From Gari tellinella (taxonomy: Eukaryota; Mollusca; Bivalvia; Cardiida; Psammobiidae), in NCBI GenBank assembly GCA_922989275.2, contig OV277868.1, forward strand, positions 23,122,291 through 23,186,290: a stretch of DNA of 64,000 nt. The letters run 5' to 3'. This document shows, piece by piece, positions 1-12,600 of this stretch. A program made the translations under genes and the position numbers. The number at the start of each line of letters is the position of its first letter. The first letter of the stretch is position 1. Below the pieces are notes generated by a model. That model was not told the origin of the DNA. It saw only the letters and a list, made by a program, of their open reading frames with translations, and did no database searches.

Positions 1-506
1 GTTATATCTTCTATACTTTACCAGACAATAAAATAAACCGATTGCTTCTGCAGCACAAAAGATAACCAGCTACTTCATAGATACACATATCTCAAACATC
101 CCCATCCCCCGGCCAACTGACCTTCTCTGGGCATATTGTTTGTCCTGTCTGTCTGTCCACATCTTAATCTTGGCTATAATTTTAAAACTACATGAAGATG
201 CAATAGAGATTCCATCTTTGACATGACTGTGCACTCAACTCAAAAATCTCTTGAACTCAGTACTGTTTGATTCATGTTCGACAAAGGTCAGGGTCATTTA
301 AAGGTCAAATAGGTTGAATTTCACATTGGCCATAACTTTAGCGATACATGTGATAGAGACTTCATATTTGACAAGTTAGTGTACTCAACACAAGAAGCTC
401 TTGAGCTTATAGTACCAGTTGGACCATGTCAGACAAAGGTCAGGGTCATATAGAGGTCATGGACATCAGACTCATCATATTTCACAAATATATCTTGATT
501 ATTCAG
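1..506. other. Intron with degenerate ~154-bp repeat
   Basis: Non-coding. Two diverged copies of a unit start near 172 and 327 (TTGGCTATAA / TTGGCCATAA, then CACTCAAC / TACTCAAC). A third begins with ACAAAGGTCAGGGTCAT near 427, matching 277. This is probably the interior of a larger dispersed repeat. Confidence 0.5.
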
Positions 507-674
507 TTGATGGAGGCTTGACTAATTGGACACCATGGGCGTCCTGCTCTGTATCATGTGGAACAGGAAGTCTGTCGAGGTCACGTGATTGTACAAACCC
601 AGCCCCTCAGTATGGAGGCAGTGCCTGTGTGGGGGACACTACAGAAACACAAGACTGTAACAATCCTTGTCTAG
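507..674 (+). CDS. Exon: TSP1 repeat 1
   Basis: One whole thrombospondin type-1 repeat, entered in phase 1 after acceptor attcag and left in phase 1 at gtaagt. It shows the WTPW tryptophan ladder (a C-mannosylation motif) and CSVSCGTG (the C-x-x-S/T-C-x-x-G site for O-fucosylation), with six cysteines. At 168 nt it is one codon shorter than the other nine and ends NPCLG instead of the usual PCP. Earlier repeats may lie upstream, because no start or signal peptide is seen. Confidence 0.93.
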
Positions 675-3600
675 GTAAGTTGATTGAATGACTAAATATT
701 GTTTTCCATGAACAGGCAATCTTGCCTCGTTGGTGTTGGTCTTTGAAAGAATAAAATAATTTAATGGTATGAAAATATTTTCCATTCTTTTTGGAGGTGG
801 TTAATAGAAATAGTTTTGCCTGTCAGAGAGAAATTATGTAGATAACTTTAGCTGTTTACAATTGGAATGTGACAATAGAAGTTCGATTATAAACATTTAA
901 CATCATCAACTAGACACGTTGGCATGAAAATTCCATGTTGAGATCAGTTTGACTTTAAAGATAGTATAAACATATTTTATCTCCATATACATAAGGGAGA
1001 TAGAAACTTTAAAGACAGAATAAGGATCATTTTTTACGCATTTACAGAAAAATGTTGTTTACAAAGTATTGCATTTGTAGCTCACCTGGCAGGAAGTGCC
1101 AAGGTGAGCTATTAGGATCACTGGATGTCCGTCAAATCTCGTTAGATCTGAATGAAACTTGTTCAAAATGTTTGCCTTATTTATATCTAGGTCATGTTTG
1201 AATATGGGTCATGTCGGGTCAAAAACTAGGCCACTAGGTCAATTCATGAAAATACATTGTTAACACTTTAGAAGCTACATTTCTCATTTCATCATGATGA
1301 AACTTGCTCAAAGTGTTTGCCACATTGAAATCTAGGCCACAATTGAATGTGGTTCATGCCGGGTCAATTCTAGGTCAGGATAGGTCAAGTTTACATGGTA
1401 TACCAGGTGAGAGATATAGGGCCATAGTGACCCTTGTTCTTGAAAATTGTCTCTTATTATAAAAGCAGAACTTTACAAGATAATCAACATTTTCCAGTTA
1501 CAGAAACTACTTAAAGCAGGTTGAAAATAAAGCAGACTGCCCCTTAAGGTGCTCTGTGCTTTAATTTCAGTCTGCTTTATTAGTTTAAGTTTCCATCTGC
1601 AAAGAAAAAGATACATTTCTAATAGTGTTACACATTCATTACTGTTTAAAATGGAATTATTTTCTTCAGTGGATAAATTACGTACATGCATAAAAAGCCT
1701 ATTTTATTGAGTGAAGTATTAAGATTAATCTGTATCATTTTGAAAGAGATGATTTGATCCTTTTTAGCTCACCTGGCACAAAGTGCCATGGTGAGCTATT
1801 CTGATCGTGCTGTGTCCGTCGTCGTGCGTTCGTTCGTCCTTCTGTCCATCGTCAACAATTTCTTTAAATGACATTTCCTAAACTACATGTCAGATTTTGA
1901 CCAAACTTACCAGGAATGATCCTTATATGGTCCTCTTTCAAAGTTGTTGAAATGGTTCCAGTTGGTTGCATATCTAGGTCACAGGAGCTAAAAATAGATC
2001 GCTTCAATAAAAACTTTAAAAATCTTCTTGTCTGAAACTGCAGTACTCTGAGCTTAGATATTTGGCAAAATTTAAAGCATCATCTACTGGTCCTCTATCA
2101 AAGTCGTTCAAATTATGTCCCTGGGGTCAAAAATGACCCCCCGGTGGTCACAAATTTACATAGAGTTATATAGTGAAATCTTCAAAAATCTTCTTCTCTG
2201 AAACTAACGTGGCCAGAGCTTAGATATTTGGCATGGTGACACTTCTAGAGGTACTTTAACAATATTGTTGAAATGGTTTCATTCCGTTGCATATCTAGGT
2301 CAAAGGAGCTAAAAATATAATCGCTTTAATTAAAACTTTAAAAATCTTCTTGTCTGAAATCGCATTTCTCTGCGCTTAGATATTTGACACAAAGCATCAT
2401 CTACTGGTCCTCTATCAAAATTGTTCAAATTATGTCCCTTGGGTCAAAAATGACTCCGCCCAGGGGTCACAATTTACATAGAGTATGTTTTATAGTGAAA
2501 TCTTCAAAAATCTTTTTCTCTGAAACTAACATGGCCAGAGCTTAGATATTTGGCATGGTGACACTTCTAGAGGTACTTTACCAATTTTGTTGAAATGGTT
2601 CCGTTCCGTTGCATATCTAGGTCACAGGAGCTAAAAATAGATCGCTTCAATAAAAACTTTAAAAATCTTCTTGTCTGAAACCACAGTACTCTGATCTTAG
2701 ACATTTGGCACAAAGCATTATCTATAGGTCCTTTATCAAGATTGTTCAAATTATGTCCCTTTGGGTAAAAAAATAACCCTACCCCGGGGGTCACAGTTTT
2801 ACATAGAGTTATATAGTTAAACTTCAAACATTGCTTCAAACATTGCTTTGATACTTGGCATGGTGTGACTTCTAGAGGTACTTTACCAATTTTGTTCCAA
2901 TGGTTCCGGTCTGTTGCACATCTAGGTCACAAGAGTTAAAAGAACGATCGTTTCATTAAAATTTGAAAAATCTTGTTCGTGAAATCTTCAAAAGATTTCG
3001 TGTCAAATTTTCCAGCTTTTGTTTGTCACAAATTTTACTAAATGTTTGCTGTCAATATTGTTCAAATAATTGCCCTTGGCATATACTCAGTGACTGGCTA
3101 AATCGTATAATAAACTATTGTCATAATTTCTGAGCTTTCCCGGATATTTTACGCTTATTTCAGTTGTTCCAGGTGAGCGATTTAGGGCCATATACAGCTC
3201 TTGTTTATTTTAGATGAACTTTACTATTTGGAAGAAATGCATTTTAATTTAACAAAACGTCAAACAGCTTACCTATATCTTCTTGTTATAGTTGATGGAG
3301 GCTTGTCTAATTGGACATCATGGACGCCCTGCACTGTATCATGTGGAACAGGAAGCTGGTCGAGGTCACGTGATTGTACAAACCCAGCCCCTCAGTATGG
3401 AGGCAGTGACTGTGTGGGGGACACTACAGAAACACAAGACTGTAACACTCAGCCTTGTCCTAGTAAGTTTATTAAATAGTAGAAACATTGTAAAGCACAT
3501 CCTTCTATGACCCCGCAAGACTTAATTGGGCATTCTGTTTTTTGCTATGGGCATATCTTTTATACTATTGCAGACAAAATATTGAACTAATGGCACTTCT

Positions 3601-6600
3601 CTGCAGGATGTGTGGCAAGTTTTAGAAATCCCTGGTATCTACTGAATCAGTGCACATAGACCATGAGCCCTTCTAGTTTGAACATCAAGGAGGCAATCTA
3701 ATCAGAGCACATCATGGAGGTAATCTACATCAGAGCACATCATGGAGGCAATCTACATCAGAGCACATCATGGAGGCAATCTACATCAGAGCACATCATG
3801 GAGGTAATCTACATCAGCACATCATGGAGGCAATCTACATCAGAGCACATCATGGAGGTAATCTACATCAGAGCACATCATGGAGGCAATCTGCATCAGA
3901 GCACATCATGGAGGCAATCTACATCAGAGCACATCATGGAGGCAATCTACATCAGAGCACATCATGGAGGCAATCTACATCAGAGCACATCATGGAGGCA
4001 ATCTACATCAGAGAACACAAGCTGGTCCTCAACAAGGACGGGCCACTACAACTCGCCACTCATTTGGGACAAAGCATTAACATTGCTCACTACAATCTCG
4101 AGTGGTGTTAAATCCAAGTGAAACATCAGTTGGTTGACAAAACCTTTAAAGTTTAAAATAAACCATAAAAAAGCAATTTTTTTTAACATTTTGATATTGT
4201 AGTTAATGGAGGGTTGACCGAGTGGACAACATGGACGTCCTGCACTGTATCATGTGGAACAGGAAGCTGGTCGAGGTCACGTGATTGTACAAACCCAGCC
4301 CCTCAGTATGGAGGCAGTAACTGTGTGGGGGACACTACAGAAACACAAGATTGTAACACCAGCCCTTGTCCTAGTGAGTTTATAAGCTTGTTAATATCAA
4401 AGTAAGATTTGCTGATGGGAACAGTTTTAGCTCTTCTGTTTTTGGAAGAAAGAAAATAGTAACTGTTGTCACTCCTGGGGCGGCCTTTATCATTGTTGTT
4501 GTCATCAGGGCTGCCATTTCTCCGGATTTTTCCGAAATCTTCGGATTTTTATTCCAACAGATGGAAGCTTAAAGCAGGCTGAAAGCAAAGCAGAATGCGC
4601 CTGAAGGCGCATTCTGCTTTACTTTCAACCTGCTTTAAGCATCACGTGTCTTAAAAACTAGAAACAGGCTATGGGTTAAAGGTATAATCAGGAAAATCGG
4701 GCTTGAAAAGTGGACAGATTTGAAATCTTAGGATTTTTTTTATCAACTTATGGCAGGCCTGTGTCATAAATCTTAATGTTTGCCATAACTTCTTCCATTT
4801 TTCATCTACAATCTTCAGTTTTGGTAGGCTAATCATCTTGACAAGTCCTACAGTGGAGAATCTGTTATTCTTTCCCGTTTAAACGCAAAGCACTAAAACG
4901 TAGAAAAGAACAACTTTTGGACAATTCTGATAATTCTTGTTTATCTTGGTGGCAAACAGTTTGGAGCCTGATCAGACGCCGGGTTACCCGGCGTCTGATC
5001 TGGCTCCAAACTGTTTGCACTGCAAATAATATTGTGAATTGGTAAGATGCAAATTCCCCTGGTCAGTTCGGAGTGTTAGGACATCCAGTGTATATAATAT
5101 AGCTGGTGGTGAAGCAATTCTATTGAGTTATTTAGCTACCAGTCTGTTGTTATGCACTGTGTGTCTTAGCTAGGCGCTGCTGCCGTATCCGATTGATCAG
5201 GGAATGGACTGTATAAGAGTGGTTTACTGCATACATATGAGTCATATGATTTACCTGCAAATAATAGTTTTAGCGTAAACGCGTTTATTGGGAAAGAATA
5301 ACAGATTCTCCACTGTATCCAGATAATGTGCTTCCTTCCTACAACAGCCCTCCAAATAATGATTCCCTCCTTACAATAATGCTTGTTGCTGTTCCCCAAA
5401 TATAACAATTATGTCTAACACTTTCACTGCTCCAATACTGTCTGCCTAAAATCATTGTCTGCAGTTTTATCTCAAAGTCACTTATACAAGTGGACAGTTG
5501 TCAGAAGAAATATAATGACGAGTGACAAACAACTTGAATCCAGATCAGATGACTTGTTATGTCATTGTATTCCAAAAGTAGAATAAAACATAGTTTTCTG
5601 TTACGTGGCTAGCCACACACGCAAAAAAGAGAAAAAGTTACACAAAGGTCAAATGTTAGAACGTCCCTCCGTTTGTCAGTCAACATTTTGTTTGTCTGGA
5701 GTGCTCTCCGAAAACTACTGTAAGGATAATAATGAAACTTAAGACAAATTTTATATGCATCAAGATCTGAAGCTACGTCAACATTTTGTTTGTCTGGAGT
5801 GCTCTCAGAAAACTACTGTAAGGATAATAATGAAACTTAAGACAAATTTTATATGCATCAAGATCTGAAGCTAAGTCAACATTTTGTTTGTCTGGAGTGC
5901 TCTCAGAAAACTCCTGTAAGGATAATAATGAAACTTAAGACAAATTTTATATGCATCAAGATCTGAAGCTAAGTCAATTGTGAGGTTCTTTTGTATTATC
6001 ATTACAGAGTTATCTGCCCCTGGTGTACTCAGATATGCTAGAAATGGCTTTATTATGCCCCTGCGACGATCAGTCCAACAATACTGTTTTATTCCTGTCT
6101 GTCCGTCTGTCCTGCATACAGTACATACTTTGTTAGGCTAACTTCTCATACAGTTTTCAAACTACAGTCGATTTTCGATATCTCGAAGTCGGTTTTGTCG
6201 CTAAGCCACGTTTTAACTTTGAAATATGGGTATGTTTGACTTAACTGAGCATGAAATAATGCAGTTCATGTGTCGAACTATCGGATAGGTCGAGTTAAAC
6301 AAGTTTGAGATATCGAAGTTCGACTACAACGCATACATACTATAGATGTGCATGTGAACAGGGTTTTGATCTGCTATGATTTTCACAAATAAGTGAAATT
6401 ACAGTCAGTTGAACTTAGATAAAGTTTTGCCGACCGGGGCCTCATATTTGTCTTACAGACAAAGCCATCTCTCTAATTTCAGTATTGTTTATGCTCTAGT
6501 CTCTACTATTTGGAATGGATTTTGATAAAACTTTGTAAAACTATATATGGGGATAAGTTCTTGAATGAGTTCAATTATGGTCAATATTAGGCTGATTGGT

Positions 6601-9600
6601 TGATCTATCTAAACTTTATACCCTTCATGTGCTGAAAACGACATATTTTGAATTTTAACTGTGTCCACAGTTTTTACTTTAATTTGAATTTACTTGCACA
6701 CAATGTACAGTAAAACCTCGCTATTACGACCACTAAAACGAAAGCTAATTTCTTGTATAATAGAGAGGTGACAGCTTAAAGCAAGGTGAAAGTGAAACAA
6801 AAAGCTCCTAAAGGAGCTTTTTGTTTCACTGCCACCTTGCTTTAAGCGGTCACCTACCGTAAACACCCTAAACATTAACATAATTTAGAGGTCGTAATAG
6901 AGAGGTTCTACTGTATATGAGTATAGATGTGAGTGGATCAAATCATTGTGTTCAGATTTATTTGTCTACAAATTTGAAAATATTTAGATTTGACTTGTTT
7001 TAGCTCGCCTGGTATGAAGTACTTTCAACCTGCTTCAAGTGGTCACCTGTTTTCAATTTTAATACAGGTAATGGGTGAATGGAATTTTTTTAAAAAAATG
7101 CCTTTTTGCTAGACTAATGACTAAGAGGTACATTTTGCAGTTGATGGAGGCTTCACTTTGTGGACAGCATGGGAATCTTGTTCATTAACATGTGGTACAG
7201 GAAGTCAGCCGAGGTCACGTGATTGTACAAACCCAGCCCCTCAGTATGGAGGCAGTGCCTGTGTGGGGGACTCTACAGAAACACAAGACTGTAACACACA
7301 CTTGTGTGCTAGTAAGTTAGTTTAACCCATTACCCAAACACCTTTTTATGCCTTTGATTTATTCCACCATTGAAGAAAATAGTTCCAATTTATACAATTA
7401 TGAATATGTATAATACTGGTAAAAAAAAATAATTCTATATCCTTGCAGATGGTAGCTTAAAGTAGGTTGAAAGTAGAGCAGAATGCACCATAAGGTGCAT
7501 TCTGCTTTACTTTCAATCTGCTTTAGGGGTCAACTGTATAGACTAGAAACAGGCTATAGGGTAATGGGTTAAAGAAATAGAGAAATATAGTAAATAAAGA
7601 TAGAAACTCTTGTAGGGCTATTATGTTCGACAATTATACAGTTGTACCGCGATAACTCAAACCCTCTGAAGTTGAACTGATCAATATTTCTTCACTTGAC
7701 ATTTGACTGCTTGAGTTTGCTCAAGTCAAACATACCCGTATATCAAAGTTAAAACATGGCTATATTCAAATACAGGTATATTCTACTTCAATAAGTTTGA
7801 GATAATGAGATTCATCTGTTCCACATGTGCTAGTTTGAATACATTGTTATATCCCATCTTGATAATTTGCCAGTCATATAGTACCTGTGTCTGCATGCAC
7901 ATCCATATATCCTACTTATTAAGTACAGTGATGCTCACTTATAACGAACTCGGATATAGTGAAAAACCGCTTAGTATAAAATAAAAATTATTCCCCGACC
8001 GTGTCCTTCTTTATTTCTATGTACTACCACTTGCTTAAGATGAAATCGGATATAGTGAAAAATCGGTTAAGATAAACGAATTTTCAGGTCCGTATAATGA
8101 AGTTTACCTGTAAAATGGTTCGGATAATATAAAATTCCAATCGGTAATTATCACAGTTTGACGAGTGCTCACAACCGTCACGCTAGTTCATTGTTTGACT
8201 GGCTATCACCTCGGGCACGAGCGTTATGTATACATTGAGACCATTTAACCCTTATCATGCAAAATACGACTGTTCACATTTGCAAACAGTTTTGATCCAG
8301 ATCAGACGCCGCATGACGCGGAATCTTATTTTGTATCCAAACTGTTTGCCACTCATCTTCAACCTTTCGACACGTTGACAAGCTAATAAAGAAATCTTTT
8401 GTTTTGATTTTCGCAGGCAATATATTCGAAGCAGACGACAATTTGGCATAACACGGGTTAAAGGATAGTTTCAAGTGAATGCTTATTCTCCATTTAGAAA
8501 TACTCAAATTATCCAAAACAAAAAAATTGTTTTTTTCCTGTTGTAATTCACTCGCGCTCTTGATAGATTGTCAAGACCATTTCAAAATGTATAGTCCATC
8601 CGTTTTATTTCAAGAATGGCTGATTCGTCTTGACAGGAAATTTAAACGAGAAAAGCGAAAGGTGAGTAGATTTGTCTTTAAATATAAATGTAACTTATTT
8701 ATAAATACCGAAAAGTTCGAACGTCGTAAAGATAGTCCAAATACAAAATTTGGGTCAAACAAGGGAAGCTACTCTAAGATATGTCATGGCGACTTTCAGA
8801 ATTGCCACTTTAACACTTTTGTTGCCAAGCTCTATAACACTAACACTATTATGCAAACAGTTCAGATACAGATCAGACGCCGCGTAATGCGGTGTCAGAT
8901 CTGACTCTTTACCGTTTGAGACTCATACACGTATTTGGTAAGTAAAACACGCATGGATTTCTAAGCGAATTTTTTTAATCGCCAGGTTCTACGATGATAA
9001 TGTACCGCTGGCTACACTGCTAGAGGAATATCAAGACTCCTTGCCACTGTCCGTGTACTGCCAGAAAACACAAACGCAGGTCAGTCATATGCATATTCAA
9101 CAAGGGGAAAATATAAACAACACATCATCAATAAGGATTTAATTTTCTTCTTCTTACAGTTTACCTGGATGAAAGAGTTACATGGACATGTACTGGCAAA
9201 AAGTTTAAAGCAAACATTGTAGACCCTGGTCACAGGGCTATAATATCTGTCCGATGTGGGTCTATTCTGTTTGCAAATGTTTTAAAAATACACATGTACT
9301 TTGTTTTACTTATGCTTGCAATGAATGCTGAAAGTTTATGATTTTTCAGCTTTCTCTCTCAGATGTAGTCAATGTTGATACGGGTGTGGCTACAACTGAG
9401 GACAAAACAGACAGCGGCATCATCACTGATATTCAACAGCCAGGCTCTCAGGATGACAGCGATGATGATGATGAGGAGGAGGAAGAGACAATACTTGCCA
9501 GAACAGTCACATCTAAAGAGACGACATTGGAGTTAATTGAGAATATTAGACACTATTTGGAAAATACTGATGACATTGGGGAGCATGTCTTTTCTGCTCT

Positions 9601-12600
9601 TAATGTAGTTGAGCATAACATTCAAACAGGAGCCAAAAAACAAACAAAAATTAGTGATTTTTTCACAAACTCTTCATAAACCTTTCATAGACAGTGATGT
9701 TGAGATACAATAAGAAATACAATGTAAAGATACACTGCCCAGGGTTATTTTTATATTTCTGCCTATTCATTTGTTTTTGTACCAAGAATATGGTGTTTCA
9801 TAATTTTCGTTATATCCAAACAGTTTTGACCAAAATTTCGCTATATGGATATAGCGAAATTTGGATATAGCGAACAAATTTTCAAGGTCCCTAGAATTTC
9901 GTTATAAGTGAGCATCACTGTATTTGGATTTAGTACAATAATGGACTGGAGTACATTTTACTTCAGTAAGGGTCAGACAATTTCACATGCTCCTGCACCT
10001 CAATGTATATGTCACAGGGATAATGTGTAATCAGGGATTACGCGTAATCACTGGGCGTTTTAGGGAATTGATGAAATGTCCCTTTTTTCATCAAATTAAT
10101 AGATTTGTATTATGATTGTTGCCTAGCTCTGAGGGTCCATTATAGCAAGACAAAGCCAGAAGTAGGTTGAATCTTCATTCATGATGTTACATAGTCAATA
10201 GATGATGGTACAGTGGAGAATCTGTTATTCTTTCCCAATAAACGCGTTTACGCTGAAACTATTATTTGCAGTGCAAACAGTTTGGAGCCAGATCAGACGT
10301 CCGGTAACCCGGCGTCTGATCAGGCTCCATACTGTTTGCCACCAAGATAAACATGAATTATCAGAATTGTCCGAAAGTTGTTCTTTTCTATGTTTTAGTG
10401 CTTTGCGTTTGCGTACGTTTGCGTTTAAACAGGAAAGAATAACAGATTCTCCACTGTAATGGATATGTGGGATGATGATATATACAATACTGAGTCTCAA
10501 CTCAACTCAACTGCAAGTTGACAACCAACTGCAATCTGAAAGTAATAATGAATACATGAGTGATCATGCCAAATAATTCTAAACCCTGCTGGCATGAATA
10601 TAAAACATGACACATGGTAATAACAATAACATGTAAATAAACGCCTTTACTATTCCTTATGAAAAAAGGGCATGAAACACTATGGGGTAAAAATATAAAG
10701 TTATGTGGTTGCTAACAGCATAACATCCCATAACATGCTGTTATGTTATGTTATGGTTGCAAACACATAATAACAAACTATTGCTTCCTAAATGCAGGTC
10801 TGATAATGAATGGGCTTTACAGTACAAACTTATAACAAATACACAATACTCCACCCACTTACTAGTTTATGGAACTAAACGCAGTTACCACTCCTCCACA
10901 ACTCTGCCAACTCACACACTCACTGTAGGTGCTTAAATTGCAAATAATGTTATTCTGGTTAGTCAAATATCATAAACAGAAGGTACAGAAATGACAATTG
11001 CTGCTATTTCGATTCGCGAAAATACATTAGGCTACAGACAAGCCAGAGTGAAATAACTTCAATACGCATTGAAAACAATAAAGCAGAAGCTCATTACAAC
11101 CTGTGCCAATTCGTTGCTAATTCATAGTAATGATACAAACCTGTATAAAAATATATTAAATGTGTTTTCTTCTGAGATGTTTCCCTCTCAAATCTAATCA
11201 TACAACTGAAAACCGTGCGGAATGACGTCAGAGAGATAAAGAGTTACCGAACTTGGATTAAAATGAGTGAAAAGATAAAACTACCGAAATGACCGAAAAC
11301 ACAACCTGGTCACAATCATGACATTTCTTTTGGTTTAAAACATCATGCTGTCTTGAAATATCATGGTCTAATGAATGTTCATACAAAGTTTCTCGCACAA
11401 GTAAATAAAATTAAGTGAACAGTGTGAATATAAGCAACAACAATAAAAAAAAAACAAGACATCTGTCTTGTTAATACGGTTAACAAAATATTTCATAGTG
11501 TGGCATTTGCCTTTATTTTATGACTAGGGCAAAGACTAACTACTACTAACTAAATCCTGAGTTTATTTTTCAACTGCTGCGGGTGTCCCTACAGGGGTAG
11601 GCAGCAGGCGGCCAGAGTTTCCCACACCTAACCTCCAGGCTTCTCTATTCTGCGGATCTATGCCGTCGAGGCTGCATGTCCTAATGTCAGCCTCGACACA
11701 TTCCAACCAAGTCTCCTTTGGCCTCCCTCGCCCTCTCGATCCTGGCACTTCCATAGGCAAAGACACAAGACTGAAACACTGGAACTTAATATAATAACTT
11801 TATATAGTATGACTGTCTTTGACAGGATTCATATGACAATTATGAAGAATATTGTAGCAGTAATGGCCGTGGTAAAGGAGGACGAACGGGTGTGCCTTAA
11901 AACAATATAAATGTGTATGCCAACACTTAATGATAAACTGCAGATACCAAGAATTACGCTGAACTTCCATGGGCAAAACCTTGCACTGCGATTTGTCCCC
12001 TTAAATTATGCACAATAGGGACAGATTGATACTAGAAACATCCAAGATTCCCGAGTTAACTCTTAAACTAGGAATACTGAAAGAATAGGACTCTACCATA
12101 TTCGTAAAAGGCAAAAACAAAAAGCAGCAACTGCATGCTGTACAGAATATGCAACGTAATGAGACCATACCTCTATACTAATCTGATTGACTCAACATCA
12201 CAATTGACAACATAGCAACCGATTAAATCCCACCCCGGAATTATATTCTACATACTAGTACAAACTACAAGCTTTGACAGCGCGTTGCCTGCTATAATTA
12301 CCTACGTACCTGCTTTAGCAACTGTCCGACCGGCCCGAGCAAAAGTTTGACTTGCCCTAGCAACAACCGTCCAGCAGCCCCAAACCTCCCTAAAGCAATA
12401 TTCCTATGCACTATAGGAATCCTGTTAGAGCCACCCTGGGCAACATTGTTGATGCCTTAAAAAACGGTTTGTATTCACGCTGGTGTCCTACCAGCTATAG
12501 CGACTGTCCAACTGGCTTAAGCAACAGTTAGTCATATGATAGCAACAGTCCACCCGCTATAACGTTACCTTCCTTCCAGCTACCGCGACTGTTCGAACGG

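Larger units (their letters stand above)
7926..9920 (+). mobile_element. Decayed Tigger/pogo DNA transposon
   Basis: Perfect inverted ends CAGTGATGCTCACTTATAAC and GTTATAAGTGAGCATCACTG between TA dinucleotides, 1,995 bp. Two pieces of transposase survive on the plus strand. The first, around 8600-8665 (FQEWLIRLDRKFKREKRKV), matches the region before the second catalytic Asp of Tigger DDE enzymes. The second is an acidic C-terminus at 9338-9679. Two hairpin-bearing insertions lie inside. Confidence 0.85.

Noticed and set aside
3714..4121. Repeat-peptide ORF (HHGGNLHQSTSWRQ type)
   Set aside because: Three overlapping frames over a 28-bp minisatellite; no splice signals in phase and no homology to the host gene.
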